DNA of 5,713 bases from an uncultured Collinsella sp. (GTDB taxonomy: Bacteria > Actinomycetota > Coriobacteriia > Coriobacteriales > Coriobacteriaceae): positions 1 through 5,713 of the forward strand of contig CATZIG010000132.1 of assembly GCA_958419975.1 (NCBI GenBank), in the 5' to 3' direction. The notes below the pieces were generated by a model. The model did not search any database, was not told where the DNA came from, and worked only from the letters and a program-made list of their open reading frames with translations. Position numbers and translations under genes: made by a program. Shown here one piece after another: positions 1 through 5,270 of this stretch; position 1 is the stretch's first letter; each line of letters opens with the position of its first letter.

Positions 1-1918
1 CGACACCCTCGGCGAGCTCGGACTGGGCCTCGTCGACCGTCTGGAAGGTGGGGGCGGGCTGCTTGCCACAGAAGATGGCGTTGACGCAGTCGGTGGACTG
101 GTAGACGCGCTCGGCTACAGCAAGCGCCATGTTGGCGTCGGCCGGATAGTAAGCATTCACGATATGCGTGTCGTTGGCCTTGTTGAGCAGCAGGTCGATA
201 AAGCCGGGGTCCTGATGCGAGAAGCCGTTGTGGTCCTGGCGCCACACGTGGCTCGACAGCAAAATGTTGAGACCGCTAATGGGAGCACGCCACGGAATCT
301 CGCGCTTGGTGGCCTCGAGCCATTTGCAGTGCTGGTTGACCATGGAATCGACCACATGGACAAAGCTCTCGTAGGAGCTCCACACGCCGGAGCGGCCGGT
401 GAGCACGTAAGCCTCGAGGAAGCCCTCGCACTGGTGCTCGGACAGCTGCTCGACGACCTTGCCGGAGCCGGCCAGCAGCTCGTCGTTGGCCTCGTCCTCG
501 TAGAAGCCGGCATCCCACTGCTTCTTGGTCACCTTGTAGGCGGCCTGCAGGCGGTTAGACGCGGTCTCGTCGGGACCGAAGATGCGGAAGTCGTTCATGT
601 TCTTGGCCAGAACGTCGGCAGTGTACTCGCCAAAGACGCGGGCGGCCTCGGTGGAGCCCCAGCCGTGGCCCTTCTCGGCGACGGGAATCTCGTGAGCGTG
701 AATATCGGGTAACTCGAGCTCGCGGCGCACCTTACCGCCGTTCGCGTTGGGATTGGCGCCAATGCGCAGCTCGCCGGTCGGCATAAAAGCCGTCACCTCG
801 GGGCGCACCTGGCCCTCGGGCGTAAAGAGCTCCTCGGGCTTGTAGGAGCGCAGCCACTCGCGCAGCACGCGGAAGTGCTCGTGGGTGTCCTTGGCACTCG
901 CCAGCGGCACCTGATGCGCGCGCCAGGAGTCCTCGGTCTTCTTGCCGTCAATCTGCTTGGGGCAGGTCCAACCCTTGGGCGTACGGAACACAATCATGGG
1001 GTAGGCCGGACGGACCACGGTCTCGCCTGCGGCGGCCTGGGCCTGTGCGGTGGCCTTGATGTCGCAGATCTCATCGAAGACCTGCTCAAACAGGGCAGCG
1101 AAACGCTCGTGGATGCTTACATGGCTCTCGTCGTCAAAACCGGCGACAAAGAAATGCGGCTTATAGCCCATGCCCTCAAAGAACTTGGTGAGTTCTTCGT
1201 CGGACACGCGGGCAAGAATGGTGGGGTTGGCGATCTTATAGCCGTTGAGGTGCAGGATCGGCAGGACGATACCGTCGGTTGCCGGGTTCACGAGCTTGTT
1301 GGACTGCCAAGAGGTCGCGAGCGGACCGGTCTCGGACTCGCCGTCGCCCACCACGGCCACGGCCAGCAGGCTCGGGTTGTCCATGACGGCGCCGTAGGCG
1401 TGGCTGAGCGTGTAGCCGAGCTCGCCGCCCTCGTGGATGGAACCGGGCGTCTCGGGCGCAAAGTGGCTCGGGATGCCGCCGGGATAGGAGAACTGGCGGA
1501 AGAACTTCTGCAGACCGGCCTCGTCATTGGTGATGTCGGGGCGGATCTCACGGTAGGTGCCATCGAGCAGCGACTGGGCGGTGCCGGCGGGGCCACCGTG
1601 GCCCGGGCCCATCAGGAAGATGGCATTCTGGTTGTGGTCAGCGATGAGACGGTTGACGTGTCCGAACAGGAAGTTGATGCCGGGCGTGGTGCCCCAGTGA
1701 CCGACCAGGCGGTGCTTAACGTCCGGGCGACCAAAGTCGCGCACCTCACCGGTTTTCTCGTCGACAAAGTCGCTGCGCATCAACGGGTTGGAGCGAAGGT
1801 AGATCTGACCGACGGACAGATAGTTCGATGCGCGCCAATACAGGTCGACGCCCTCGAGCTCGGAAGCCGGCACCTCGTGGCCCAGCTTTTGCCACGGCGT
1901 CCCCAGTGTTTTAGCCAT
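1..1918 (-). CDS. xfp: Phosphoketolase (xylulose-5-phosphate / fructose-6-phosphate), C-terminus cut by window edge
   Basis: Thiamine-diphosphate enzyme that splits xylulose 5-phosphate (often also fructose 6-phosphate) with phosphate to acetyl phosphate plus glyceraldehyde 3-phosphate or erythrose 4-phosphate. It is cytosolic and central to the phosphoketolase or bifid shunt. The 639 visible codons read as one intact frame. Family signatures include HRLVGHWGTTPG (about residues 69-80), GPGHGGPA (104-111), SIHEGGELGY (160-169), the cofactor-binding GDGESETGP (191-199) followed by SWQSNKL, and WRQDHNGFSHQDPG (about 558-571). Family members are usually about 790-825 residues, so roughly 150-190 C-terminal residues lie beyond the left edge. 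The start is the ATG at 1916-1918, preceded by an AAGGGA ribosome site, and gives the usual phosphoketolase N-terminus. Whether it prefers xylulose 5-phosphate or has dual activity cannot be told from sequence. Its promoter carries LacI-type operators, and a LacI-family gene lies directly upstream on the same strand. Confidence 0.96.
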   Translation of the reverse strand, partial: MAKTLGTPWQKLGHEVPASELEGVDLYWRASNYLSVGQIYLRSNPLMRSDFVDEKTGEVRDFGRPDVKHRLVGHWGTTPGINFLFGHVNRLIADHNQNAIFLMGPGHGGPAGTAQSLLDGTYREIRPDITNDEAGLQKFFRQFSYPGGIPSHFAPETPGSIHEGGELGYTLSHAYGAVMDNPSLLAVAVVGDGESETGPLATSWQSNKLVNPATDGIVLPILHLNGYKIANPTILARVSDEELTKFFEGMGYKPHFFVAGFDDESHVSIHERFAALFEQVFDEICDIKATAQAQAAAGETVVRPAYPMIVFRTPKGWTCPKQIDGKKTEDSWRAHQVPLASAKDTHEHFRVLREWLRSYKPEELFTPEGQVRPEVTAFMPTGELRIGANPNANGGKVRRELELPDIHAHEIPVAEKGHGWGSTEAARVFGEYTADVLAKNMNDFRIFGPDETASNRLQAAYKVTKKQWDAGFYEDEANDELLAGSGKVVEQLSEHQCEGFLEAYVLTGRSGVWSSYESFVHVVDSMVNQHCKWLEATKREIPWRAPISGLNILLSSHVWRQDHNGFSHQDPGFIDLLLNKANDTHIVNAYYPADANMALAVAERVYQSTDCVNAIFCGKQPAPTFQTVDEAQSELAEGV

Positions 1919-1976
1919 TGTTTATGTCCCTTCGCTGCGCGGTCGCCTTCCGATACGGCAACCTTTCGTTGGGACT

Positions 1977-1982
1977 AGTATA
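1977..1982 (-). promoter_or_regulatory. Likely -10 box of the xfp promoter
   Basis: Read on the minus strand this is TATACT, one mismatch from the TATAAT consensus. It would start transcription near 1970 and leave a leader of about 50 nt before the xfp start codon. No convincing -35 hexamer lies 16-18 bp upstream. The spacer is instead occupied by a palindromic operator, so the promoter may be weak or regulator-dependent. The leader can also fold a 7-bp hairpin (1941-1947 with 1957-1963, one G-U pair). Confidence 0.5.
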
Positions 1983-1985
1983 TTT

Positions 1986-2022
1986 GCTAAAACGTTTTAT
2001 CATAGTGAAAAAACGTTTTAGC
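1986..2022. promoter_or_regulatory. Tandem LacI-family operators in the xfp promoter
   Basis: Two palindromes with a central CG lie side by side. The left one contains the perfect 12-mer TAAAACGTTTTA (1988-1999, centre 1993.5). The right one contains AAAACGTTTT (2010-2019, centre 2014.5). Their centres are 21 bp apart, two helical turns, so two dimers would bind the same DNA face. The pair is also an overall inverted repeat, with GCTAAAACG at 1986-1994 and CGTTTTAGC at 2014-2022. A/T-flanked palindromes with a central CpG are the usual target of LacI-family proteins, whose hinge-helix leucine enters the central step. The left site lies directly upstream of the -10 box, between -10 and -35, which fits repression. 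That the adjacent LacI-family protein is the one that binds is an inference. Confidence 0.72.
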
Positions 2023-2040
2023 ATGCTGATTTGCCATATG

Positions 2041-2087
2041 GACAGACAAAAGCAGACATTCACCTGCGGCATTGTCTGTCACAGGTG
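2041..2087. repeat. Overlapping inverted repeats between the regulator gene and xfp
   Basis: GACAGACAA (2041-2049) is perfectly complementary to TTGTCTGTC (2072-2080). CAGACA (2053-2058) can pair instead with the same right arm (TGTCTG, 2073-2078). CACCTG (2061-2066) can pair with CAGGTG (2082-2087). The pairings are mutually exclusive, so a leftward transcript could adopt alternative folds. The 2053-2078 hairpin is followed on the minus strand by CTTTTG, which could give weak termination after the regulator gene. A binding site for another protein is equally possible. Confidence 0.4.
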
Positions 2088-2113
2088 CTCCACATTCAGT
2101 CTCTGTAAATTGA

Positions 2114-2125
2114 TAAACGCGTTTA
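2114..2125. promoter_or_regulatory. Candidate third operator, overlapping the stop codon of the LacI-family gene
   Basis: TAAACGCGTTTA is a perfect 12-bp palindrome. It resembles the TAAAACGTTTTA operator but has CGCG at the centre. Its centre (2119.5) is 105 bp from the nearer xfp operator and 126 bp from the farther one. Both are near whole numbers of helical turns, as would suit a repression loop. It overlaps the regulator's stop codon (2123-2125). A chance palindrome cannot be excluded. Confidence 0.4.
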
Positions 2126-3151
2126 GTTGTGTTTAGTAAGCTCGAGAACGCTATCCTTAACGATAAGCGCCGGCTCCAGAACGACCTCTTCGGCACGTCT
2201 ACCGCCCCTACCGGCAAGACGCTTGGACATGCAGCCAAAAGCATGCTCCGCGAGGACACCAGGATCCTGCTCAATCGCGGTCAGCGCCGGCTCAAAGAGA
2301 ACATCGGCCGCCGAGTTGTCATAGCTTACGACCGAGATATCGCCTGGGATGCTCTTCCCCATCTCGTGCAGGCGCTTGAGCAGACCCAGCGCAATGTTAT
2401 CCGAACTTGCGAACACGGCGGTGGCGTCAGTTGCGAGCACCGCCTCCGAGGCCTCGTAGGCGCTCGGAATGTAGTACTCGCTCTCAAACTCCAAACGCGC
2501 GTCAATAGGCAGGCCAACCTCGCGCAGTGCACGCTCGTAGCCGGCAAGACGTTTACGACCCGTATTGGAACGGCGTGCATTAACCAAGCAGGCAATGCGA
2601 CGGTGGCCCTGCTCGATTAGATAGCGGGTGGCCATATAGCCGCCCATCTCGTGGTCGAACATCACCTTGTCGCACTCGAGTCCCTCAATGGCACGGTCGA
2701 CCATCACGGCCGGAATGGGGAGATGGCTGACTTCTTCGCGCAAAGCGCGGTCGTCCGAGAACTCGTCGCCCACGACCAAGAACACACCATCGACGCCGCG
2801 CGTCACCAGCTGGCGCAGGAGCTCCAAATCGTCCTCGGCGCTTCCACCCGAGCTGGTAATAAAGAGCGCGTAGCCGTCCTCGCGGCAGCGCTTTTCCAGG
2901 CTGCCGGCGAGCGAGGCAAAAAAGCGGCTCTCGATATTGGGAACGATAAGGCCCAGTGTGCGCGACTCGCGCATGACCAGGCTGCGCGCGATCTGGTTAG
3001 GAACATAGTGGTTGCGCGCCGCAACCTCCTTGATGAGCTTGCGGTTTTCTTCCGAGATGCGACAAGGCCGGTTGTTAAGGACAAGCGAGACCGACGAAGG
3101 GGAAAGCCCCACCTCCTGGGCAATCTGCTTGAGAGTAACTTTGTTGCCCAT
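2123..3151 (-). CDS. LacI-family transcriptional regulator
   Basis: A cytosolic DNA-binding regulator of 342 residues, the normal LacI/GalR length. The N-terminal helix-turn-helix is VTLKQIAQEVGLSPSSVSLVLNN (residues 5-27 in outline), followed by RISEENRKLI and the hinge helix PNQIARSLV (51-59), whose Leu58 would enter the central CG of an operator. The rest is a periplasmic-binding-protein-like sensor domain: LGLIVPNIESRFF (66-78), GVDGVFLVV (119-127), RKRLAGYERAL (199-209) and VFASSDNIALG (246-256). The ATG at 3149-3151 is chosen because AAGGAG lies 4 nt upstream (3156-3161) and the protein then begins just before the DNA-binding domain; an upstream in-frame ATG would add 24 atypical residues. 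The gene lies upstream of xfp in the same orientation, and xfp has LacI-type operators, so local control of phosphoketolase is the simplest reading. The effector is unknown; a sugar or sugar phosphate is likely. Confidence 0.93.
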   Translation of the reverse strand: MGNKVTLKQIAQEVGLSPSSVSLVLNNRPCRISEENRKLIKEVAARNHYVPNQIARSLVMRESRTLGLIVPNIESRFFASLAGSLEKRCREDGYALFITSSGGSAEDDLELLRQLVTRGVDGVFLVVGDEFSDDRALREEVSHLPIPAVMVDRAIEGLECDKVMFDHEMGGYMATRYLIEQGHRRIACLVNARRSNTGRKRLAGYERALREVGLPIDARLEFESEYYIPSAYEASEAVLATDATAVFASSDNIALGLLKRLHEMGKSIPGDISVVSYDNSAADVLFEPALTAIEQDPGVLAEHAFGCMSKRLAGRGGRRAEEVVLEPALIVKDSVLELTKHN

Positions 3152-3155
3152 CTCG

Positions 3156-3192
3156 CTCCTTCCGAGTATTCGCGCAATCTCTTGAAAGTATA
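3156..3192 (-). promoter_or_regulatory. Start signals of the LacI-family gene: -10 box and ribosome binding site
   Basis: On the minus strand, TATACT (3187-3192) makes a good -10 box, with transcription expected near 3180. AAGGAG (3156-3161) is a strong ribosome binding site 4 nt before the ATG at 3151. No clear -35 box is visible at the proper distance. This arrangement supports the start at 3151, because the longer reading frame would begin upstream of the proposed transcription start. Confidence 0.5.
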
Positions 3193-3260
3193 GCGACCGT
3201 CCCTCTACCTTGATGATAAACACTTTACCAATCCGGTAGACGGCTGTTTTATCGCCGCGA

Positions 3261-3326
3261 TTGGCGCAAAGTAACCTGACCCCTTTGCACCATGTAATGC
3301 ATTGGGGTCAGGTTACTTTGCACCAA
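3261..3326. repeat. Long inverted repeat (REP/MITE-like) in the divergent intergenic region
   Basis: GCAAAGTAACCTGACCCC (3266-3283) has a perfect reverse complement at 3304-3321. One mismatch further out the pairing resumes with TTGG (3261-3264) and CCAA (3323-3326), so the arms match at 22 of 23 positions. Inside, after two mismatches, TGCA (3286-3289) pairs with TGCA (3298-3301). It lies upstream of both flanking genes, so it cannot be an ordinary terminator for either. Repeats containing a TGACCCC core that end up as intergenic hairpins are a common form of REP or miniature mobile element, and that is the likeliest identity. Copy number cannot be judged from one window. Confidence 0.75.
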
Positions 3327-3342
3327 ATCCATCCGGGTGGGG

Positions 3343-3348
3343 TATATT
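3343..3348 (+). promoter_or_regulatory. Possible -10 box of the murB promoter
   Basis: TATATT lies 43 bp before the murB ATG and just outside the inverted repeat. The only -35-like bases (TTGCAC, 3318-3323) sit in the right arm of that repeat with a long 19-bp spacer, so the assignment is weak. If correct, the repeat has become part of the murB promoter. Confidence 0.3.
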
Positions 3349-3391
3349 GCATTCGATTGATGAAAACGACCACCATAAGGCGGATATTCGT

Positions 3392-4354
3392 ATGCACGAG
3401 AACGACTTTTTTAACGAGGACCTGCTCTGCGCGCTCGCTGGCGTTGCCGGCGAGGACAACGTGCTCATGAGCGAGCCCATGCGCGAGCACACCACGTTTA
3501 AGATCGGCGGCCCGGCCGATGTCTTTGTCACGCCCGACACCGAGCAGGGCCTCGTCGCCACGCTCGATACCTGCTATCGCTGCGATCTGCCGCTCACCAT
3601 CGTGGGCAACGGCTCCGACCTGCTCGTCGGTGACAAGGGTATCCGCGGTGTCGTCGTGGCACTGGGCGAAGGCCTCTCTAACATCACCGTCGACGGCACG
3701 CATGTTACGGCAGCAGCCGGCGCCTTGCTTTCCGATGTCGCCGCGGCTGCCGCCGAAGCCTGCCTCACCGGCATGGAGCCCCTCTCGGGCATCCCCGGCT
3801 CGGTCGGCGGCGCCTGCTATATGAACGCCGGTGCCTACGGCGCCTGCATGGCCGATGTTTTGGAGTCCGTGCGCGTCTATAAGCCCGCCCGCGCGCTCGA
3901 CGACGGCACCCGCGGCAGCGGCAATATCATTGAGTTCGATGTCGACGAGCTTAACCTGGGCTATCGCAAGAGCCGCATCGCCGACGACGGCTTTACCGTG
4001 CTTTCGGCCACCTTCAATCTCGCCCCGGGCAACGCCGCGATGATCAAGGCCGACATGGACGACTACCGCCAGCGCCGCGAGGACAAGCAGCCGCTCGACA
4101 TGCCGAGCGCCGGCTCCACCTTCAAGCGCCCCGAGGGCTACTTTGCCGGCAAGCTCATCATGGATGCCGGCCTGCGCGGCCATGCTGTCGGCGGCGCGCA
4201 GGTGAGCGAAAAACACTGCGGCTTCATCGTCAACGCCGACCACGCCACCGCCGCCGACGTCGACGAACTCATCCGCGACATCCAAGCCAAAGTCAAAGAG
4301 CAGTTCGACGTAGACCTAGAACCCGAAGTCCACCGAGTCGGCGAATTTTTATAG
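3392..4354 (+). CDS. murB: UDP-N-acetylenolpyruvoylglucosamine reductase
   Basis: FAD enzyme that uses NADPH to reduce UDP-GlcNAc-enolpyruvate to UDP-N-acetylmuramate, the second committed step of cytoplasmic peptidoglycan precursor synthesis. The protein has 320 residues, normal for the family. In order: HTTFKIGGPAD (33-43), the FAD-binding stretch VGNGSDLLVGDKGIRG (71-86), GIPGSVGGACYMNAGAYG (133-150), YRKSR (191-195), AGSTFKRP with the likely catalytic Ser242 (240-247), AGLRGHAVGGAQVSEKHCGFIVN (259-281 in outline) and the C-terminal LEPEVHRVGEF with the expected acidic residue near 312. The absence of extra C-terminal sequence fits a type II MurB. The ATG at 3392 is chosen because AAGGCGG (3377-3383) lies 8 nt upstream; an in-frame TTG at 3302 lies within the inverted repeat. 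The final ten codons and stop recur in diverged form at 5011-5043. The gene appears to be transcribed alone, since the hairpin at 4384-4417 follows it. Confidence 0.96.
   Translation: MHENDFFNEDLLCALAGVAGEDNVLMSEPMREHTTFKIGGPADVFVTPDTEQGLVATLDTCYRCDLPLTIVGNGSDLLVGDKGIRGVVVALGEGLSNITVDGTHVTAAAGALLSDVAAAAAEACLTGMEPLSGIPGSVGGACYMNAGAYGACMADVLESVRVYKPARALDDGTRGSGNIIEFDVDELNLGYRKSRIADDGFTVLSATFNLAPGNAAMIKADMDDYRQRREDKQPLDMPSAGSTFKRPEGYFAGKLIMDAGLRGHAVGGAQVSEKHCGFIVNADHATAADVDELIRDIQAKVKEQFDVDLEPEVHRVGEFL
4323..4340 (+). repeat. Left copy of an 18-bp direct repeat, inside the 3' end of murB
   Basis: CCGAAGTCCACCGAGTCG matches the right copy at 5012-5029 in 17 of 18 positions, and both copies are followed within a few bases by AATTTT. 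It lies ten codons from the murB stop. A short direct repeat covering a gene's 3' end, with the reading frame kept in both copies, is the pattern left by site-specific integration (attL/attR). No integrase is visible, so the origin is inferred. Confidence 0.6.
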
Positions 4355-4383
4355 CCCGCTCGCCGCGGTCCACTTTAATTCAT

Positions 4384-4419
4384 AACGGGACAAGTGATGT
4401 AGCTCACTTGTCCCGTTTT
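4384..4419 (+). terminator. Rho-independent terminator after murB
   Basis: A perfect 14-bp stem (4384-4397 with 4404-4417) with a 6-nt loop (TGTAGC) runs straight into TTTT on the plus strand, 29 bp past the murB stop. On the minus strand it lies just after the end of the convergent gene at 4423, where the tail is TTATGAATT, so it may act in both directions but is stronger for murB. Confidence 0.88.
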
Positions 4420-4422
4420 CAT

Positions 4423-4884
4423 TTATTTGCGAAGAACATCGGCCATCCGCAGGATTGAAATCATCGACCGATAAGTGAGTTCCACCTTTTCGCCCGCAAG
4501 CAGTCGTTTCGAGCCAATCTCATCTAGCCCCACAAGGCGAGAAAACAGCAAGCTACTCATCGTGCCCTCGTCAATTGATTCCTTTATGGTCTTCAAAACG
4601 TCCGTATCATGAAGCGACGCCGAGCTGTAGGGGGCAACACGAGCGGAACTCTCAATTAACGACGAGACAAAAGGATGGAGATGCTTTGGACATAGTCCAT
4701 CAAACACCACATCCCCATTGTCATCCGAGCCGACTAGTCGCCAACTATAATGATCGACCCAGTCGTCTCCGTCATATATGGTGTCCATGAGCAACTTCCC
4801 GTCTAGAGAGAAACCTGTTTGAACATCGGGGCGCAAGACCGCAATCCATCTAGGACCCGCAGCAGCTCCGACCCAACGCACCAC
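4423..4884 (-). CDS. Unrecognised protein, low GC, possible C-terminal helix-turn-helix
   Basis: I do not recognise a family for this 153-residue frame. It has no evident signal peptide or membrane segment. The N-terminal two thirds are rich in Trp and acidic residues (DTIYDGDDWVDHYSW, about 34-48). The C-terminal stretch from SLLFSRLVGLDEIGSKRLLAGE to ISILRMADVL (about 110-150) has the spacing of an XRE-like helix-turn-helix, a weak pattern judgement. Base composition is near 50% GC by eye, with ATA, CTA and AGA codons that are scarce in the neighbours, suggesting horizontal acquisition. The start is uncertain. GTG at 4882-4884 is the first ordinary start codon after the in-frame stop at 4924-4926 but has no clear ribosome site. 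ATG at 4786-4788 has GGGAAG upstream and would give 121 residues. The in-frame sequence before the GTG also looks protein-like, so the natural N-terminus may be lost. The gene lies between two copies of the murB 3' end. Confidence 0.65.
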   Translation of the reverse strand: MVRWVGAAAGPRWIAVLRPDVQTGFSLDGKLLMDTIYDGDDWVDHYSWRLVGSDDNGDVVFDGLCPKHLHPFVSSLIESSARVAPYSSASLHDTDVLKTIKESIDEGTMSSLLFSRLVGLDEIGSKRLLAGEKVELTYRSMISILRMADVLRK

Positions 4885-5010
4885 ACGACAATTGTATATT
4901 GCGACTATTTTAGATCTACATGATCAGTTCGAGTTCGCAACAAGGCGATTATTGCAGCTAGGTTATATTTCATTTTCCACTTTGATGAGCCGTCGGCTCC
5001 AAATTCCAAA

Positions 5011-5043
5011 ACCGAAGTCCACGGAGTCGATAATTTTATTTAA
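5011..5043 (+). pseudogene. Remnant of a murB 3' end (ten codons and stop)
   Basis: Read in frame this gives TEVHGVDNFI and a TAA stop. The last ten codons of intact murB give PEVHRVGEFL and a TAG stop. Length to the stop is identical, E-V-H, V and F are shared, and I replaces L at the end. The best-matching DNA is 5012-5029. Nothing upstream of 5011 or downstream of the stop resembles murB or its flank, so only the tail is present. The simplest reading is that this is the original murB end, displaced when the 4341-5029 segment entered and supplied a new one. A chance match or a small duplication is less likely but not excluded. Confidence 0.55.
5012..5029 (+). repeat. Right copy of the 18-bp direct repeat
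   Basis: CCGAAGTCCACGGAGTCG differs from the copy in murB (4323-4340) at one position. The two copies are 689 bp apart, start to start, and bracket the low-GC gene and the murB terminator. Confidence 0.6.
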
Positions 5044-5046
5044 AAA

Positions 5047-5068
5047 GAAGGCCCCGAAAGGGGCCTTC
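5047..5068 (-). terminator. Terminator hairpin with GAAA loop
   Basis: GAAGGCCCC (5047-5055) pairs perfectly with GGGGCCTTC (5060-5068) around GAAA. On the minus strand the stem is followed directly by TTTTTA, a good U-tract, so it should stop leftward transcripts from the cell-wall hydrolase gene. The plus-strand tail (GCCATCTTTAT) is poorer. It starts 4 bp after the remnant murB stop and may once have served both convergent genes. Confidence 0.75.
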
Positions 5069-5120
5069 GCCATCTTTATATCAGACAACCAGTCCGGTGT
5101 ATCGCGCTTTGAACCCGGAA

Positions 5121-5251
5121 GGTCCGGGACTGCGGGCGAGGCATAAGGTTGGTCGCGAGTTCCGCACGCAAAGAAGGCCACTTAATGTGGCCTTCGTCTT
5201 GCGCAGGACTGTAGAGCAGGCAACCTTATGCCTCGCCCGCAGTCCCGGACC
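5121..5251. repeat. 31-bp perfect inverted repeat around a 69-bp spacer
   Basis: The arms 5121-5151 and 5221-5251 are exact reverse complements (the left arm begins GGTCCGGGACTGCGGGCG). The 69-bp spacer contains a second hairpin (5173-5195), so the whole forms a nested cruciform. It lies just past the stop codon of the leftward hydrolase gene. Perfect arms of this length suggest recent formation, active maintenance or a mobile repeat. A site for an invertase, a miniature element and an elaborate terminator are all possible; no recombinase gene is in view. Confidence 0.8.
5173..5195 (-). terminator. Terminator-like hairpin inside the inverted repeat
   Basis: GAAGGCCAC (5173-5181) pairs perfectly with GTGGCCTTC (5187-5195) around TTAAT. 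CGCAA (5167-5171) and TTGCG (5199-5203) can extend the stem past a bulge. The minus-strand tail TTTGCG is a modest U-tract, fitting termination of the hydrolase gene that ends at 5271. The stem resembles the one at 5047-5068; both begin AAAGAAGGCC on the plus strand, giving two leftward terminators in series. Confidence 0.6.
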
Positions 5252-5270
5252 AACCAGCTTCAAGCCGCAG

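Larger units (their letters stand above)
4885..5270. other. Intergenic stretch of 386 bp without a credible gene
   Basis: The left part (4885-5010) is AT-rich and has no gene, tRNA or clear promoter that I can support; it holds small palindromes (TAGATCTA 4911-4918, TGATCA 4921-4926) near the start of the leftward gene. The right part holds the murB-end remnant (5011-5043), two related terminator hairpins (5047-5068 and 5173-5195) and a 31-bp inverted repeat (5121-5251), listed separately. Open frames crossing this stretch run through hairpins and look spurious. Confidence 0.7.

Noticed and set aside
875..1978. Long plus-strand open frame opposite phosphoketolase
   Set aside because: It is antisense to a clear, intact phosphoketolase, is Gly/Val/Leu-rich in the way of high-GC shadow frames, and has no recognisable domain or ribosome site.
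2129..3193. Plus-strand frames (2129-2620, 2651-3193) opposite the LacI-family gene
   Set aside because: The minus-strand frame has a complete LacI-family architecture; the opposite frames have no domain or start signal.
3152..3223. A 24-residue N-terminal extension of the LacI-family protein from an upstream ATG
   Set aside because: The downstream ATG has an excellent AAGGAG site and places the helix-turn-helix at the normal position; the extension would begin upstream of the likely transcription start.
3217..3227. TAAACACTTTA as an autoregulatory operator of the LacI-family gene
   Set aside because: It lacks the central CG and has only 4-bp arms; too weak beside the xfp sites to call.
3302..3391. 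Upstream TTG start for MurB
   Set aside because: It lies in the inverted-repeat arm and adds 30 residues unlike any MurB; the ATG at 3392 has its own ribosome site.
3308..4285. Long minus-strand open frame opposite murB
   Set aside because: It is a shadow of the well-supported murB, low in complexity and running into the inverted repeat; no family features.
4921..4945. TTCGAGTTCG as a tRNA T-loop fragment that could mark an integration site
   Set aside because: The flanking bases do not form a T-stem, there is no acceptor stem and no other tRNA arm.
4892..5146. Plus-strand open frame of 84 codons
   Set aside because: It runs through the murB-end remnant in the wrong frame and through a terminator hairpin (giving KKKAPKGAF), a typical spurious translation.
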